A DNA stretch of 64,000 nt from the NCBI RefSeq assembly GCF_015751785.1, contig NZ_JADOTY010000001.1:6572001-6636000 (forward strand). Direction: 5' to 3'. Every line of letters begins with the position of its first letter. Position 1 is the first letter of the stretch. Both the position numbers and the translations under genes were made by a program. Source of the stretch: Micromonospora vinacea. Its GTDB lineage: Bacteria > Actinomycetota > Actinomycetes > Mycobacteriales > Micromonosporaceae. Below the pieces are notes generated by a model that searched no databases, was not told the DNA's origin, and worked only from the letters and a program-made list of their open reading frames with translations. Positions 33,674 through 42,765 of the stretch are shown here, piece after piece.

Positions 33674-36556
33674 TCACGAAGCGCCCCTCATCAAGCTCAG
33701 CCGCGCCCGGACATACGCGACCATGGTCCGGTATGCCTCGGCCTCCTCGATGCCGGAGAACTCGATGAGTTCCCGGAAGCCGTTGTCGGCGATCAGGTTC
33801 TCGAACTGCTGGCACCCCCGTTCCGCGCGCACCAGGTCGCCCAGATCGAATGCGGCCCGCGCGAGGATCGCCGCGACGGCACACCGGGGACCGTTCGACT
33901 CACAGACACCCACCGTCAACCCCCACTCCGACACCTTCGCCGCTCGTTCGAGCCGGCCGAGTTTCCAGGAGGACTCCGCGATGAGCTGGGCGTAGTAGAT
34001 CTTCAGGTGATCGAGGTGCTGCGCCACTGCGATAGCCAGCCCTTCGTCCGCGACCCGCGTGCCAGCCTCGAACTGGTCGGATCCCAGGAGCGCTCTCGCG
34101 AGTGTCAGCAGCGAGACGGCGAGCAGTTCCTGGTGCCCCGTCTGCCGGGCAAGACCCACCGAGCGTTCACCGTAGGCGTTGGCGGCGTCGTGTTCGCCAC
34201 GCGACAACGAGAGTACGGCGAGGTTCCGCAGGACCTCGGCTTGTCCGGCGAGTTCTCCGGCGCCGTCGAAGATGGACAGGGCTCGACGGAGATATTCGTC
34301 GGCCTGTGGCAGCGGGGCGAAGACCTCACCGACGGTACGAAGAAGTTCCGCCTCCATCAGTGGCTCGCCGAGCACGCTGACCAGGTCGAGGATCGCGAGT
34401 ACGGTCTCTGTCCGGCCCGCGGGTACGGAGTTGCTGCCCGGCGCTGAGGCGGCGAGGACCATGGCCGCCGCGTCGCGCCCCAGGCCGTGTGCGAGGGCCA
34501 GATCGATCGTCGCCCACAACGCGGACCGTTCCCGCGCATACCAGGCGGCAGCCTGTGGCACGCTGTCGAACGATTCAGGCGTCACCTCCGACGGCGGTTC
34601 GCGGACGGTGCCGACTGGCTGCCGGTGGTGGCTCGCGTAGGCGGCGCGGGCCGAGTGCAGGTAGTGCATGACGAGACGCCGCTCGTACCCCGGTCGCTCT
34701 TGATCCTCGTCGAGGAGCTCGCCCGCGTAGGCTCGCAACAGGTCGTGCAGACCGTAAAGCCCCAACTGCGACTCGTCGAGCAGATTCGCGGTCACCAGTT
34801 CCATGAGCAGTGCGCGCGCCTGTGCGCGCCCGACTCCGGCGACACTGGCCGCCGACTCCAGCGAGATCCCCGGACCCGGATGGACGGCGAGGGCACGAAA
34901 CACCTGCGCCGTCGACGGATCGAGGGCGCGATACGACCACGAGAACACCGACCGGACATCGTCGGACGAGTCCGCGCTGGACAACGCGTCGAGTCTGGCG
35001 GACGGCGCCGAGACGTCGCTGAGGACCGCGCTCAATGGCAGGGCCGGATTGAGGGCCACGCGGGCCGCCACGATCGCCAGTGCGAGCGGCAGCCCGGCAC
35101 AGAGCGCGATGACCTTGTCCAACGCGTCCGGGTTCGTGGTGGCGCGACGGGCGCCGAGGCGGTTGATCAGAAGTTGGCGGGACTCGGCCCCGGTCAGCCG
35201 ATCGACCTGCAGGTAACGCGCGCCCTCCCGGGTGACCAGGCTCGTCATCCGGTTGCGACTCGTCACGATGACCAGACAGCCCTGGGAGGCTGGCAACAGC
35301 GGGCGGACCTGCTCGGAGTCGCGCGCATTGTCCAGGAGGATCAGGAGCCGACGACCGAAGAGGCGACTGCGGTAACGCGCTGCCTGCGCGTCGACGTTCT
35401 CCTGCGGTGACGAGACCGCCGGCTCGCCCAGGGACGCGAGCAACGTGGCGAGCGCCTCCTCCGATGACATGACGCGTCCGTCCGGATCGAGACCCCTCAG
35501 GTTCAGGAACAACTGGCCATCGGGAAACTCGCTGGCGACCTGGTGGGCCCAGTGCACGGCGAGCGCGGTCTTGCCGACGCCACCCATCCCGCCGAGCACG
35601 GTGATCACGATGGTCGCATCGCTGAACGCGTCGGACAGTTGGTCGTCAAGCACGGCTGCCACGTCGTTTCGGCGGACGAAGCCCGCGACCTGCGGCGGCA
35701 GCTGTGCGGGCCGGGGAGCCTCCGGCGGGCGCAGTTCCTCCTGCAGGGTCCAGCCACTGGCGAGCAGTTCCCGATACGCCTCCCGCAGTTCCTGCCCCGG
35801 GTCCACCCCCAGTTCCTCGGCGAGACGTTGACGGGTCCGCTCGAAGACCCGCACCCCTTCCGCCCGATGACCGGTGGCCACGTACGCGCGCATCAGGCAC
35901 GCCTGTAGCGCCTCGTCCAGCGGCGCCGCGGCGGCAACGCTCAGCAGTGGGGTCAGCGCCGTGCCGGCCATGCCGTGGGCGATCGCGGCTTCGCCGGCCG
36001 CGAGCGCCACCGCGACGCGCTCCCGTTCGATGGCGACGAACTCCGGCGAACTCAACGCACTGGTTGGCAGGTCGGTGAACGCGGGGCTGCGGCCAAGCTC
36101 CAGTGCGGTCAGGTACGCCCGCACACCAGCCACGGCGTCCCCGCCGGCGAGCGCCTCACGGGCCCGCCGGACCAACTCGCGATACATGGCCAGATCGGAG
36201 GCCTCGGTCGCGAGGATCAAGCGGTAGCCCGTACCGGCCGGTAGGAGGTATCGACCGGTCTCGCGGACGTCCAGGTCCGGTTCGAGAATCCGCCGGAGGT
36301 TCCCGACGTGCCGGTGGATCTGGTTGGCGGCGCTGGCCGGCGGTTGTTCGTCCCACAGGCTGTCGATGACGTTCTCGAGGCTGACCGCGTCACCCCCGGC
36401 GGCGAGGAGCTTCGCCAGGATGATCCGCTGGCGTACCGGGCCAAGATCGACGTCCGAGCCGTCCCGTCGGCAACCAAGACCGCCGAATACCTTGAACTCG
36501 CAGTGGGACTGCGGCCCGTCCGGGAGCCTGCGGTCGGGCGTCGTCACGATTGACAT
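33674..36556 (-). CDS. SARP/AfsR-type regulator with NB-ARC and TPR domains
   Basis: 960 residues from ATG 36556 (GTG 36547 is an alternative with AGGA 8 bases upstream; the open frame to 36748 has no good start). Order: OmpR-like winged helix (~20-110, with LGPVRQRIILAKLL), BTAD (~115-270), NB-ARC NTPase with P-loop LGGMGGVGKT (321-330) and LLILLDNARDSEQVRPLLP, then TPR-like repeats to the C-terminus. AfsR-type proteins integrate ATP binding and often Ser/Thr phosphorylation to switch on secondary metabolism. No biosynthetic cluster is evident in the window; the neighbouring hydrolases and LuxR-HTH gene are possible targets. Confidence 0.9.
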   Translation of the reverse strand: MSIVTTPDRRLPDGPQSHCEFKVFGGLGCRRDGSDVDLGPVRQRIILAKLLAAGGDAVSLENVIDSLWDEQPPASAANQIHRHVGNLRRILEPDLDVRETGRYLLPAGTGYRLILATEASDLAMYRELVRRAREALAGGDAVAGVRAYLTALELGRSPAFTDLPTSALSSPEFVAIERERVAVALAAGEAAIAHGMAGTALTPLLSVAAAAPLDEALQACLMRAYVATGHRAEGVRVFERTRQRLAEELGVDPGQELREAYRELLASGWTLQEELRPPEAPRPAQLPPQVAGFVRRNDVAAVLDDQLSDAFSDATIVITVLGGMGGVGKTALAVHWAHQVASEFPDGQLFLNLRGLDPDGRVMSSEEALATLLASLGEPAVSSPQENVDAQAARYRSRLFGRRLLILLDNARDSEQVRPLLPASQGCLVIVTSRNRMTSLVTREGARYLQVDRLTGAESRQLLINRLGARRATTNPDALDKVIALCAGLPLALAIVAARVALNPALPLSAVLSDVSAPSARLDALSSADSSDDVRSVFSWSYRALDPSTAQVFRALAVHPGPGISLESAASVAGVGRAQARALLMELVTANLLDESQLGLYGLHDLLRAYAGELLDEDQERPGYERRLVMHYLHSARAAYASHHRQPVGTVREPPSEVTPESFDSVPQAAAWYARERSALWATIDLALAHGLGRDAAAMVLAASAPGSNSVPAGRTETVLAILDLVSVLGEPLMEAELLRTVGEVFAPLPQADEYLRRALSIFDGAGELAGQAEVLRNLAVLSLSRGEHDAANAYGERSVGLARQTGHQELLAVSLLTLARALLGSDQFEAGTRVADEGLAIAVAQHLDHLKIYYAQLIAESSWKLGRLERAAKVSEWGLTVGVCESNGPRCAVAAILARAAFDLGDLVRAERGCQQFENLIADNGFRELIEFSGIEEAEAYRTMVAYVRARLSLMRGAS

Positions 36557-36757
36557 CCTAGAGATGGAAGGGCAGCGGCTTCGCTTTTCGGCCCAGCCTG
36601 CGGCCTGCCCCGGGGTCCCCGCATCCCCCATCTCTCGTTGTCCGTCGAGTCGGTCGCCACACACGGGGACTACGTGATTCGGGTGATTCGAGAAGCGGTG
36701 CCAGATCAGTACCTTCGGCAAGGTTCCCAGCGCGGAACGCAAGCCCAAGGAGTGCGC

Positions 36758-37591
36758 ATGCCCCGTGTCACAGTTGGCTCAGAGGGAGCCAACCCCATCG
36801 AGATCTATTACGAGGATCACGGCGCCGGTACGCCAGTGGTACTCAGTCACGGCTACCCGTTGAGCGGGCAGGCCTGGGAGAAGCAGGTCTCCGCACTACT
36901 CGCTGCCGGTTACCGGGTCATCACGTATGACCGGCGGGGTTGGGGCAATTCCAGCCAGCCCGCCGGTGGATACGACTACGACACGTTCGCCAGCGACGTG
37001 GACGTGCTGCTCACGGAACTGGACGTACGCGACGCCATCCTCGTGGGTCACTCGATGGGAACCGGCGACGTTGCCCGTTACCTGGGCAGCTACGGCACCG
37101 GGCGGGTCGCGAAGGCCGTCCTGATGTCGCCGATCCCGCCGTTCCTCCTGCGTACGGAGGACAATCCCGAAGGCGCACCGCAGTCGTTGTTCGATGGGTT
37201 CATCCAGGCGGCGCGGGCGGACCGGAACGGGTGGCTCAAGCAGTTCCTGGAGAACTTCTACAACCTCGACGTCTACGGCGGCTCGCTGGTTAGCGACGAG
37301 GCGTTCCAGGCCAGTTTGGCCGTAGCCGTGGCCGGATCTCCCCTCGCCGCGGTGGCCTGTATCCCGACCTGGCTCACCGACTTCCGTGAAGACCTGTCCA
37401 AGATTGACGTGCCGGTACTCGTGATTCAGGGCGACCAGGACCGGGTCCTACCCATCGGGGTGACCGGCCAGCGGGTGTCCGCCTTCATCGGGGATACGCG
37501 ATTGCTCGTCATCGAGGGCGGGCCGCACGCCATTGCCTGGACCCACAGCGATCAGGTCAACGCCGCCCTGCTCGACTTTTTTCAGAAGTGA
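36758..37591 (+). CDS. Alpha/beta hydrolase (non-haem chloroperoxidase/esterase-like)
   Basis: 277 residues; ATG with AAGGAG upstream. Oxyanion region LSHGYPLSGQAWEKQ, nucleophile in LVGHSMGTGD, acid in IQGDQDRVLPI, base His in GGPHAIAWTH: a complete catalytic triad. YDRRGWGNSSQP is characteristic of the cofactor-free haloperoxidase/aryl esterase group. It overlaps or abuts the next hydrolase gene (stop at 37591, next start 37603), forming a two-gene operon divergent from the SARP gene. Confidence 0.88.
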   Translation: MPRVTVGSEGANPIEIYYEDHGAGTPVVLSHGYPLSGQAWEKQVSALLAAGYRVITYDRRGWGNSSQPAGGYDYDTFASDVDVLLTELDVRDAILVGHSMGTGDVARYLGSYGTGRVAKAVLMSPIPPFLLRTEDNPEGAPQSLFDGFIQAARADRNGWLKQFLENFYNLDVYGGSLVSDEAFQASLAVAVAGSPLAAVACIPTWLTDFREDLSKIDVPVLVIQGDQDRVLPIGVTGQRVSAFIGDTRLLVIEGGPHAIAWTHSDQVNAALLDFFQK

Positions 37592-37602
37592 AAGGAAACA
37601 CC

Positions 37603-38448
37603 GTGAAATTGCTCTTCCGGCGGCGCCTCTTTTCCGTAGGCGTGGCCATCGGCGCCCTGACCCTGGTTGGTGCCGGTATCGGCACCGCGCAGGCCTCGAC
37701 GGCCCAGCATTCGCGCCCCGCATCGGTCAAGCCGACAGTCGTGCTCGTGCACGGCGCATGGGCTGACGGGTCCAGCTGGGACAAGGTGGCGGCCAAGCTC
37801 CAGCACGACGGCTACCGGGTGGTCACGCCGCCGAACCTGCTGTCGGGCGTGGACAACGACGCCGCGAATCTCCGCGCGTACCTGGACACCATCACCGGAC
37901 CGGTCGTCCTCGTCGGTCACTCGTACGGCGGCATGGTCATCACGAACGCCGCCCTGGGTGACAAGCAGGTCAAGGCCCTGGTGTACGTCGACGCGTACAT
38001 CCCGGACCAGCACGACACCGTCTACTCGCTGACCTCGGCCGTGCCGGGCTCGGTCTTCGCCGCCGAAGCGTCCACCGTCTTCGACCAGGTCGCGATCCCC
38101 GGTGGCGACCCGCACTACCCCAACCTCTACGTCAAGCCGTCGGTCTTCGGCAAGGCGTTCGCCGACAAGAGCATCCCCGCCAAGGACGTCGCGGTACTCG
38201 CCGCCCGGCAACGCCCCCTGGCCTACAACGCCCTGGTCGAGGAGGCCGGCGCGCCGGCCTGGACCACCATCCCCTCGTGGTCCGTGATCGGCAAGCAGGA
38301 CGCCGTCATCCCCGCCGCTCAGCAGATCGCCATGTCCAAGAGGGCCAAGGCGCACACCATCGAGATCAATGCCCCCCACCTGTCCATGGTCACGGATGCG
38401 GGTGCGGTCACCAACCAGATCGAGGCCGCCGCCAAGGCGACCAACTGA
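37603..38448 (+). CDS. Exported alpha/beta hydrolase
   Basis: 281 residues from GTG 37603 (AAAGGAAA upstream; GTG 37588 is less likely). The signal peptide is KLLFRRRLFSVGVAIGALTL... to AQA-S near residue 31. The mature enzyme shows VLVHGAWADGSSWDKV, nucleophile GHSYGGMV, acid in VIGKQDAVIPAAQQ and His in NAPHLSMV, a salicylate/EstA-like esterase pattern. It is clearly paralogous to the gene at 38555-39421 (shared VLVHGAWADGSSW), so a duplication has occurred. Confidence 0.88.
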   Translation: MKLLFRRRLFSVGVAIGALTLVGAGIGTAQASTAQHSRPASVKPTVVLVHGAWADGSSWDKVAAKLQHDGYRVVTPPNLLSGVDNDAANLRAYLDTITGPVVLVGHSYGGMVITNAALGDKQVKALVYVDAYIPDQHDTVYSLTSAVPGSVFAAEASTVFDQVAIPGGDPHYPNLYVKPSVFGKAFADKSIPAKDVAVLAARQRPLAYNALVEEAGAPAWTTIPSWSVIGKQDAVIPAAQQIAMSKRAKAHTIEINAPHLSMVTDAGAVTNQIEAAAKATN

Positions 38449-38458
38449 CACGACAACC

Positions 38459-38495
38459 GGCCGTGGCATCGCTTTCCGCGATGCCACGGCCTTTT
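38459..38495 (+). terminator. Intrinsic terminator
   Basis: Perfect 14-base stem (GGCCGTGGCATCGC with GCGATGCCACGGCC) and a 5-base TTTCC loop, followed by TTTT. It is the clearest rho-independent terminator in the window, 10 bases after the hydrolase stop. Confidence 0.9.
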
Positions 38496-38554
38496 GGCGA
38501 ACCCGTCACCACGCGGGACTCGGCCACGGTTGCTGCTGATGTCCCGAGGTCCCG

Positions 38555-39421
38555 TCAGTCGGTCGTCCGGGCCGCTTCCAGGATGACCTCGGTAACCTCA
38601 CCGGGGTGCGAGATCAGGCCCAGGTGACCGGCGTCGATCCGGGTGATGTCGGCTCCCGCCCGCTTCATCATCTCCTCCTGGCGGGCCGGCGGGATGACCC
38701 GATCCTCGGTGCCGATCACCGCCCATACCGGGATCGTCTTCCACGCCGGCTCCGTGGCGGGCTCCCCCAGAGCGTTCGTGGCCAGGGCGGTCTGGGTCAC
38801 GGCGAGCACCTCCGCCTGCCGCCGGGGCAGACCGTTGGCGAAGCCGGGGATGAACACCTTCGGCAGGACGTACGCGTCGACCGCACCTTCCGGGGCACCC
38901 GGGAACGGCACGAGCTTGAAAACGCTCGCGGGGTCGGTCAAGGCCGGCTCCAGCACCGAGCCGGAGCCGGCGGTGAGTTCCTCCACGGTCTCCCCCTTGT
39001 CCGGGGCGAAGGCGTCGACGAACACGAGTGCCTTGACGTTGCTGTTGCCGGTCGCGGCGTCGCTTACCACGAACCCGCCGTACGAGTGCGCCGCGAGCAC
39101 GATGGGACCCTCGATGGTGGACAGGAAATCCTTCAGGTAGCCGCTGTCGATCGTCGGCCCCCGGCTGGGTTGCGGCGCAACCTGGACCTCGAAACCGCGT
39201 GCCTGGAGTCTGCGGACCTCCCCACTCCAGCTCGAGCCGTCGGCCCAGGCGCCGTGCACCAGGACGATTGTCGGCTTGGTGCGACGCCCCTCGTCCGGGG
39301 ATGGTCGCGGACCGCCGTCCGCGGACACGCCTGGGGCTGCTGAGCCGAGCACCGTCACCAGCGTTGCGGCGACGAGCGTTGCGGCGATGGTCTTCGGCCG
39401 ACGTAGCGAGATACCGAGCAT
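38555..39421 (-). CDS. Exported alpha/beta hydrolase (paralogue)
   Basis: 288 residues from ATG 39421, with GGGGAAGAG upstream; the open frame to 39583 is not needed. Signal peptide MLGISLRRPKTIAATLVAAT... to VSA. Triad: nucleophile AAHSYGGFVV, acid VIGTEDRVIPPARQ, base DAGHLGLISH. Convergent with its paralogue at 37603. Function likely extracellular ester hydrolysis; substrate unknown. Confidence 0.88.
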   Translation of the reverse strand: MLGISLRRPKTIAATLVAATLVTVLGSAAPGVSADGGPRPSPDEGRRTKPTIVLVHGAWADGSSWSGEVRRLQARGFEVQVAPQPSRGPTIDSGYLKDFLSTIEGPIVLAAHSYGGFVVSDAATGNSNVKALVFVDAFAPDKGETVEELTAGSGSVLEPALTDPASVFKLVPFPGAPEGAVDAYVLPKVFIPGFANGLPRRQAEVLAVTQTALATNALGEPATEPAWKTIPVWAVIGTEDRVIPPARQEEMMKRAGADITRIDAGHLGLISHPGEVTEVILEAARTTD

Positions 39422-39681
39422 GTCTCTTCCCCCTCGTTGGTCAGTGGTCTCCGAACGCGGGCAGATGCGCATGGCGTCTACGCGAACTCGCCGAAGCCGC
39501 GACCGGTCGGACGCACCATCGAGCGGCGCGTGCCCCGACAGCGGCCGGGCTCCGGTCCCGCGGCGACGTGCCTGATCGCCCAAATCACACCGTAACGGCG
39601 TTCAGCGGAAGCCTCGGACAGAAGAGGAGAATCGCTCAGGTTTCACCTGGCTGGAGGACAGACCCCCAAACCTGCTCGCCA

Positions 39682-40074
39682 CTAACCGTCGGCGGCCTCA
39701 CGCTGGATCTGCGCGAATTGAGCGGCCATCGCGGCGGCCAGGGCCTGCGCGGCGGACAGCGGACGAACCATGACCGTGAACTCGTCGATCAGGCCGCTCT
39801 CGTCCAGGTGCAGAAAGTCGCAGCCCTCGATGGCGACGTCGCCCATCCGGGCCTCGAACACCAGCGCGTGATCGCGACCGCCGTCACCGCTCAACTCACG
39901 GACGTACCGGAAGTCCTCGAACACCCGCAGCACGCCCCGCAGGATCGCTGCGGTGATCGCCTTGCCGGGATAGGGCTTGAACGCCACCGGGCTGCGAAAC
40001 ACCACGTTGTCGGCCAGGGCCGCCGCGACAGCGTCCGGATCCCGTGCCTCAACCGCCGCGCGAAAGTCGATCAT
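39682..40074 (-). CDS. SnoaL/NTF2-like small protein
   Basis: 130 residues from ATG 40074 (MIDFRAAVEARDPDAVAAAL), the standard NTF2/SnoaL-like opening. The cone fold is indicated by FRSPVAFKPYPGK, the middle strand FEARMGDVAIEGCDFLHLDESG and the final EFTVMVRPLSAAQAL. An in-frame extension to 40176 lacks similarity and a ribosome site. Members are polyketide cyclases, isomerases or ligand-binding proteins; no specific role can be given. Confidence 0.82.
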   Translation of the reverse strand: MIDFRAAVEARDPDAVAAALADNVVFRSPVAFKPYPGKAITAAILRGVLRVFEDFRYVRELSGDGGRDHALVFEARMGDVAIEGCDFLHLDESGLIDEFTVMVRPLSAAQALAAAMAAQFAQIQREAADG

Positions 40075-40176
40075 CACACCAGCGTACGGGTATCGCCACG
40101 ATGGCTCATTGCTGAACATCGATGAATTTAAGTTTGTCTCTGGTGGGTCATCGTGGAACTGCTCTACCGTCGACAC

Positions 40177-41469
40177 ATGGTCTCGCGTCGATCAGTTCTG
40201 CGGGCGGTGCCGCTTGCGGCCGCTGCCCTTACCGCCGTCCCAGGTGATCCTCGGCGGTTCGGCCCGCCGTCCACCTCGACGAATGCGGACCGCGTACCAC
40301 CCGACCCGGCCACAGTGCAGGCCGCCGCTACCGCCGTTCGCGGCTTCACGGCCGACCTCTACCGCACGCTGGCGTCGAGCCGGGCGGGCGGCAATGTGGT
40401 GTGCGCACCGTACTCGGTCGGGCTCGCGCTCGCGATGACCAGGGCGGGCGCCGGCTCGACCACGGCGGACGAGATGGACGCGGTGCTCCACGCGCCGCAT
40501 CCGCGCCCCGGCGCGCTCGACAGCGGGTTCAACACCATCGAGCAGACGCTCGCCGGCCGTTACCAGGACGGTGACGGAATCAAGCAGGCTCGGGTGACCA
40601 CTGCCAACGCGCTGTGGACACGACTCGACCTGGTCCTGCGACCCGCGTTCCGGGACGCCCTGGCCGGCTACTACGGTGCCGCGCCGCACCCGGTCGACTT
40701 CCGTGGCGCCCCCGAGGTGGCCCGCCAGGAGATCAACACCTGGGTGTCAGATCGGACCAACGCGAAGATCCCGGAGCTGTTGCAGTCCGACGCCGTGGGG
40801 CCTACCACCAGCCTGATTCTGACCAACACGATCTACCTCAAGGCGGCCTGGAAGTACCCGTTCACCCTGGCCGCCACGGTGGTGGAACCGTTCGCCAGGG
40901 ATGACGGGACGGTTGTCGACGTCCCGGTCATGCGCGGGCCGTTCGACAGGATGGGCTACCTGGAGGGGGACGGGTGGCGCGCGGTCGACGTGCCGTACGC
41001 GGGCGACGGGCTTGCCATGGCCATCGTCATGCCGACCCGGGACGATCTGGCCGCGGTGGAGGCGAACCTCGACGCGACCTGGCTGGGCGCGTTGCTGACC
41101 GGGTTCCAGATCACCGACGTCCAACTGCGCCTGCCCCGGTGGACGTTCCGCCTGCCGGTCGAGCTGGGTGCCGCGCTGGGCAGCCTCGGCATGCCCACGG
41201 CATTCACGTCACAGGCCGATTTCACCGGCATGAGCACGGAGCCGGCCCTGTGCATCGACGACGTGGTGCACGAGACGTTCATCGCGGTGGACGAGAAGGG
41301 TACCGAGGCCGCAGCCGCGTCGGCCGTCATCGTCCGGCCGCCGTCGATCCCGCAAGGACCGCAGTTCTTCGTCAACCGGCCATTCCTGTACGTCATCCAC
41401 GACCGGCTCACCGGCGTTCCGCTGTTCCTCGGCCGGGTTCACGACCCGCTGGTGGACGGTCCAGCCTGA
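40177..41469 (+). CDS. Serpin-family protease inhibitor, probably Tat-exported
   Basis: ~430 residues. The N-terminus MVSRRSVLRAVPLAAAALTA resembles a twin-arginine signal (S-R-R-S-V-L-R). Serpin landmarks: NVVCAPYSVGLALAMTRAGAG, LILTNTIYLKAAWKYPF, and the reactive-centre loop hinge DEKGTEAAAASAVIV (from about residue 372 on this numbering), with FFVNRPFLYVIHD closing the fold. The hinge is Ala-rich as in inhibitory serpins, so it should trap serine proteases by loop insertion. Arg in VIVRPPS is a possible P1 residue. An earlier in-frame GTG at 40153 exists. Four secreted hydrolases or proteases in this window are possible endogenous targets. Confidence 0.9.
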   Translation: MVSRRSVLRAVPLAAAALTAVPGDPRRFGPPSTSTNADRVPPDPATVQAAATAVRGFTADLYRTLASSRAGGNVVCAPYSVGLALAMTRAGAGSTTADEMDAVLHAPHPRPGALDSGFNTIEQTLAGRYQDGDGIKQARVTTANALWTRLDLVLRPAFRDALAGYYGAAPHPVDFRGAPEVARQEINTWVSDRTNAKIPELLQSDAVGPTTSLILTNTIYLKAAWKYPFTLAATVVEPFARDDGTVVDVPVMRGPFDRMGYLEGDGWRAVDVPYAGDGLAMAIVMPTRDDLAAVEANLDATWLGALLTGFQITDVQLRLPRWTFRLPVELGAALGSLGMPTAFTSQADFTGMSTEPALCIDDVVHETFIAVDEKGTEAAAASAVIVRPPSIPQGPQFFVNRPFLYVIHDRLTGVPLFLGRVHDPLVDGPA

Positions 41470-41511
41470 CCGGCCCGGGGCCAGACGACATCGGCGGTAT
41501 GAGCACTCGGG

Positions 41512-42765
41512 TCAGGCAGGTGGCGCGCTGATGGCCAGGATGGCGGTGTCGTCGCTCAGCCCGGCGCCGAAGGTGCGGAGCAGCTCGGTGACCGCGGCGA
41601 CGACAGTGGTGGCGTTGGTCGGCGCGAGGGAGTGGGCGAATCGAGCGAGGGCTGCCGTTCCGTAACGGCCATCGGCAGTCTCGCTGCTGGCGGGACGCGC
41701 CTCGGTGAGCCCGTCGCTGTAGAGAAGTAACGTGTCGCCGGGGTTCGCCACGACGGTGGTGTTGGTGTATCGGGAGTTGGGGAAGGCCCCGACGATGCGG
41801 CCCTTCGTGGGTTGGTAGTGCACGGAGCCATCGGCGCGCAGCAGCAGTGGTTCGGGGTGCCCGCCGCTGGCGATGATCGCGGTGAACCCGTTGACGGCCG
41901 GCGTGGGTGTGAGGATGCCGGACACAACGGTGCAGTAGCGCGCGTCCTGGCGGTACTCCTGCCAGAGCACCGTGTTGAGGTTGTGCAGCGCGGCGGCAGG
42001 GTCCGGGTTGTAGACGGTCGCGGCCCGCAACGTGTAGCGGGCCAGGGCGGTGACGGCGGCCGCTTCGACGCCTTTGCCGCTGACATCGCCGAGGAAGAAG
42101 CCCCAGCGGCCGTCCTCAAGGGGAAACAGGTCGTAGAAGTCGCCGCCGACCTCGTCGGTGGAGGCTGCCCGGTAGTACGCGGCGCTTTCCAGTCCCGGCG
42201 GGGTTTGCAGCACGGCCGGGAGGAGACTGCGCTGCAGTTTGCCGACGAGATGTCGTAGCCGCTCGTCCTCGCGTTCCGCAGCCTTGCGGGCACTGAGGAG
42301 CTCTCGTTCGTAGGAGCGGCGCATCGTGGCGTCGAAGATGGCCGTCCGGATGAGCTGCGGTTGACCTTCACTGCCAGCCTTGACGACGGACGTGACGAGG
42401 ACCGGCATGCGAACGCCGTCCTTCGTGCGAAGGTCGAGGGCGACACCGCCGATCTCGCCTCGCATGGCCAGCATCGGCGCGAAGTGGGTCTCGTGGTAGA
42501 TCCGGCCCCCACCGGTGAGCAGGTCGCTCAAGCGGCGCCGGCCGACGAGTTCCTCGCGGCGGTAGCCGAGCCAGGCCAGCAGCGTGCCGTTGATCTTCGC
42601 GATGGTGCCGTCCAGGAGGGTGGACAGGTGCCCGCACGGCGCGTTCTCGTACAGGTCTTCGAGGTCGTCTTCCAGCAACGCGGGAAACCCCGCCTCGCTC
42701 GGTCGGGCGCTTCCGTCATCGTTGGGACCCGGGCCGTGCGGATCACGCCCCCCGGTGGCGGTCAT
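41512..42765 (-). CDS. PAS-PP2C (SpoIIE-type) phosphatase, RsbP-like
   Basis: 417 residues; its ATG overlaps the upstream hydrolase stop by four bases. PAS domain ~35-150 (ENAPCGHLSTLLDGTIAKIN, then WLGYRREELVG), coiled-coil linker ~150-182, SpoIIE/PP2C domain ~185-417 with metal-site motifs EVGGDFYDLF (205-214) and GDVSGKG (226-232). In Bacillus subtilis RsbP (403 residues, same layout) dephosphorylates an anti-sigma antagonist under energy stress when activated by RsbQ. The same partner-gene order here supports that assignment. The downstream antagonist/anti-sigma pair is not in the window. Confidence 0.88.
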   Translation of the reverse strand: MTATGGRDPHGPGPNDDGSARPSEAGFPALLEDDLEDLYENAPCGHLSTLLDGTIAKINGTLLAWLGYRREELVGRRRLSDLLTGGGRIYHETHFAPMLAMRGEIGGVALDLRTKDGVRMPVLVTSVVKAGSEGQPQLIRTAIFDATMRRSYERELLSARKAAEREDERLRHLVGKLQRSLLPAVLQTPPGLESAAYYRAASTDEVGGDFYDLFPLEDGRWGFFLGDVSGKGVEAAAVTALARYTLRAATVYNPDPAAALHNLNTVLWQEYRQDARYCTVVSGILTPTPAVNGFTAIIASGGHPEPLLLRADGSVHYQPTKGRIVGAFPNSRYTNTTVVANPGDTLLLYSDGLTEARPASSETADGRYGTAALARFAHSLAPTNATTVVAAVTELLRTFGAGLSDDTAILAISAPPA

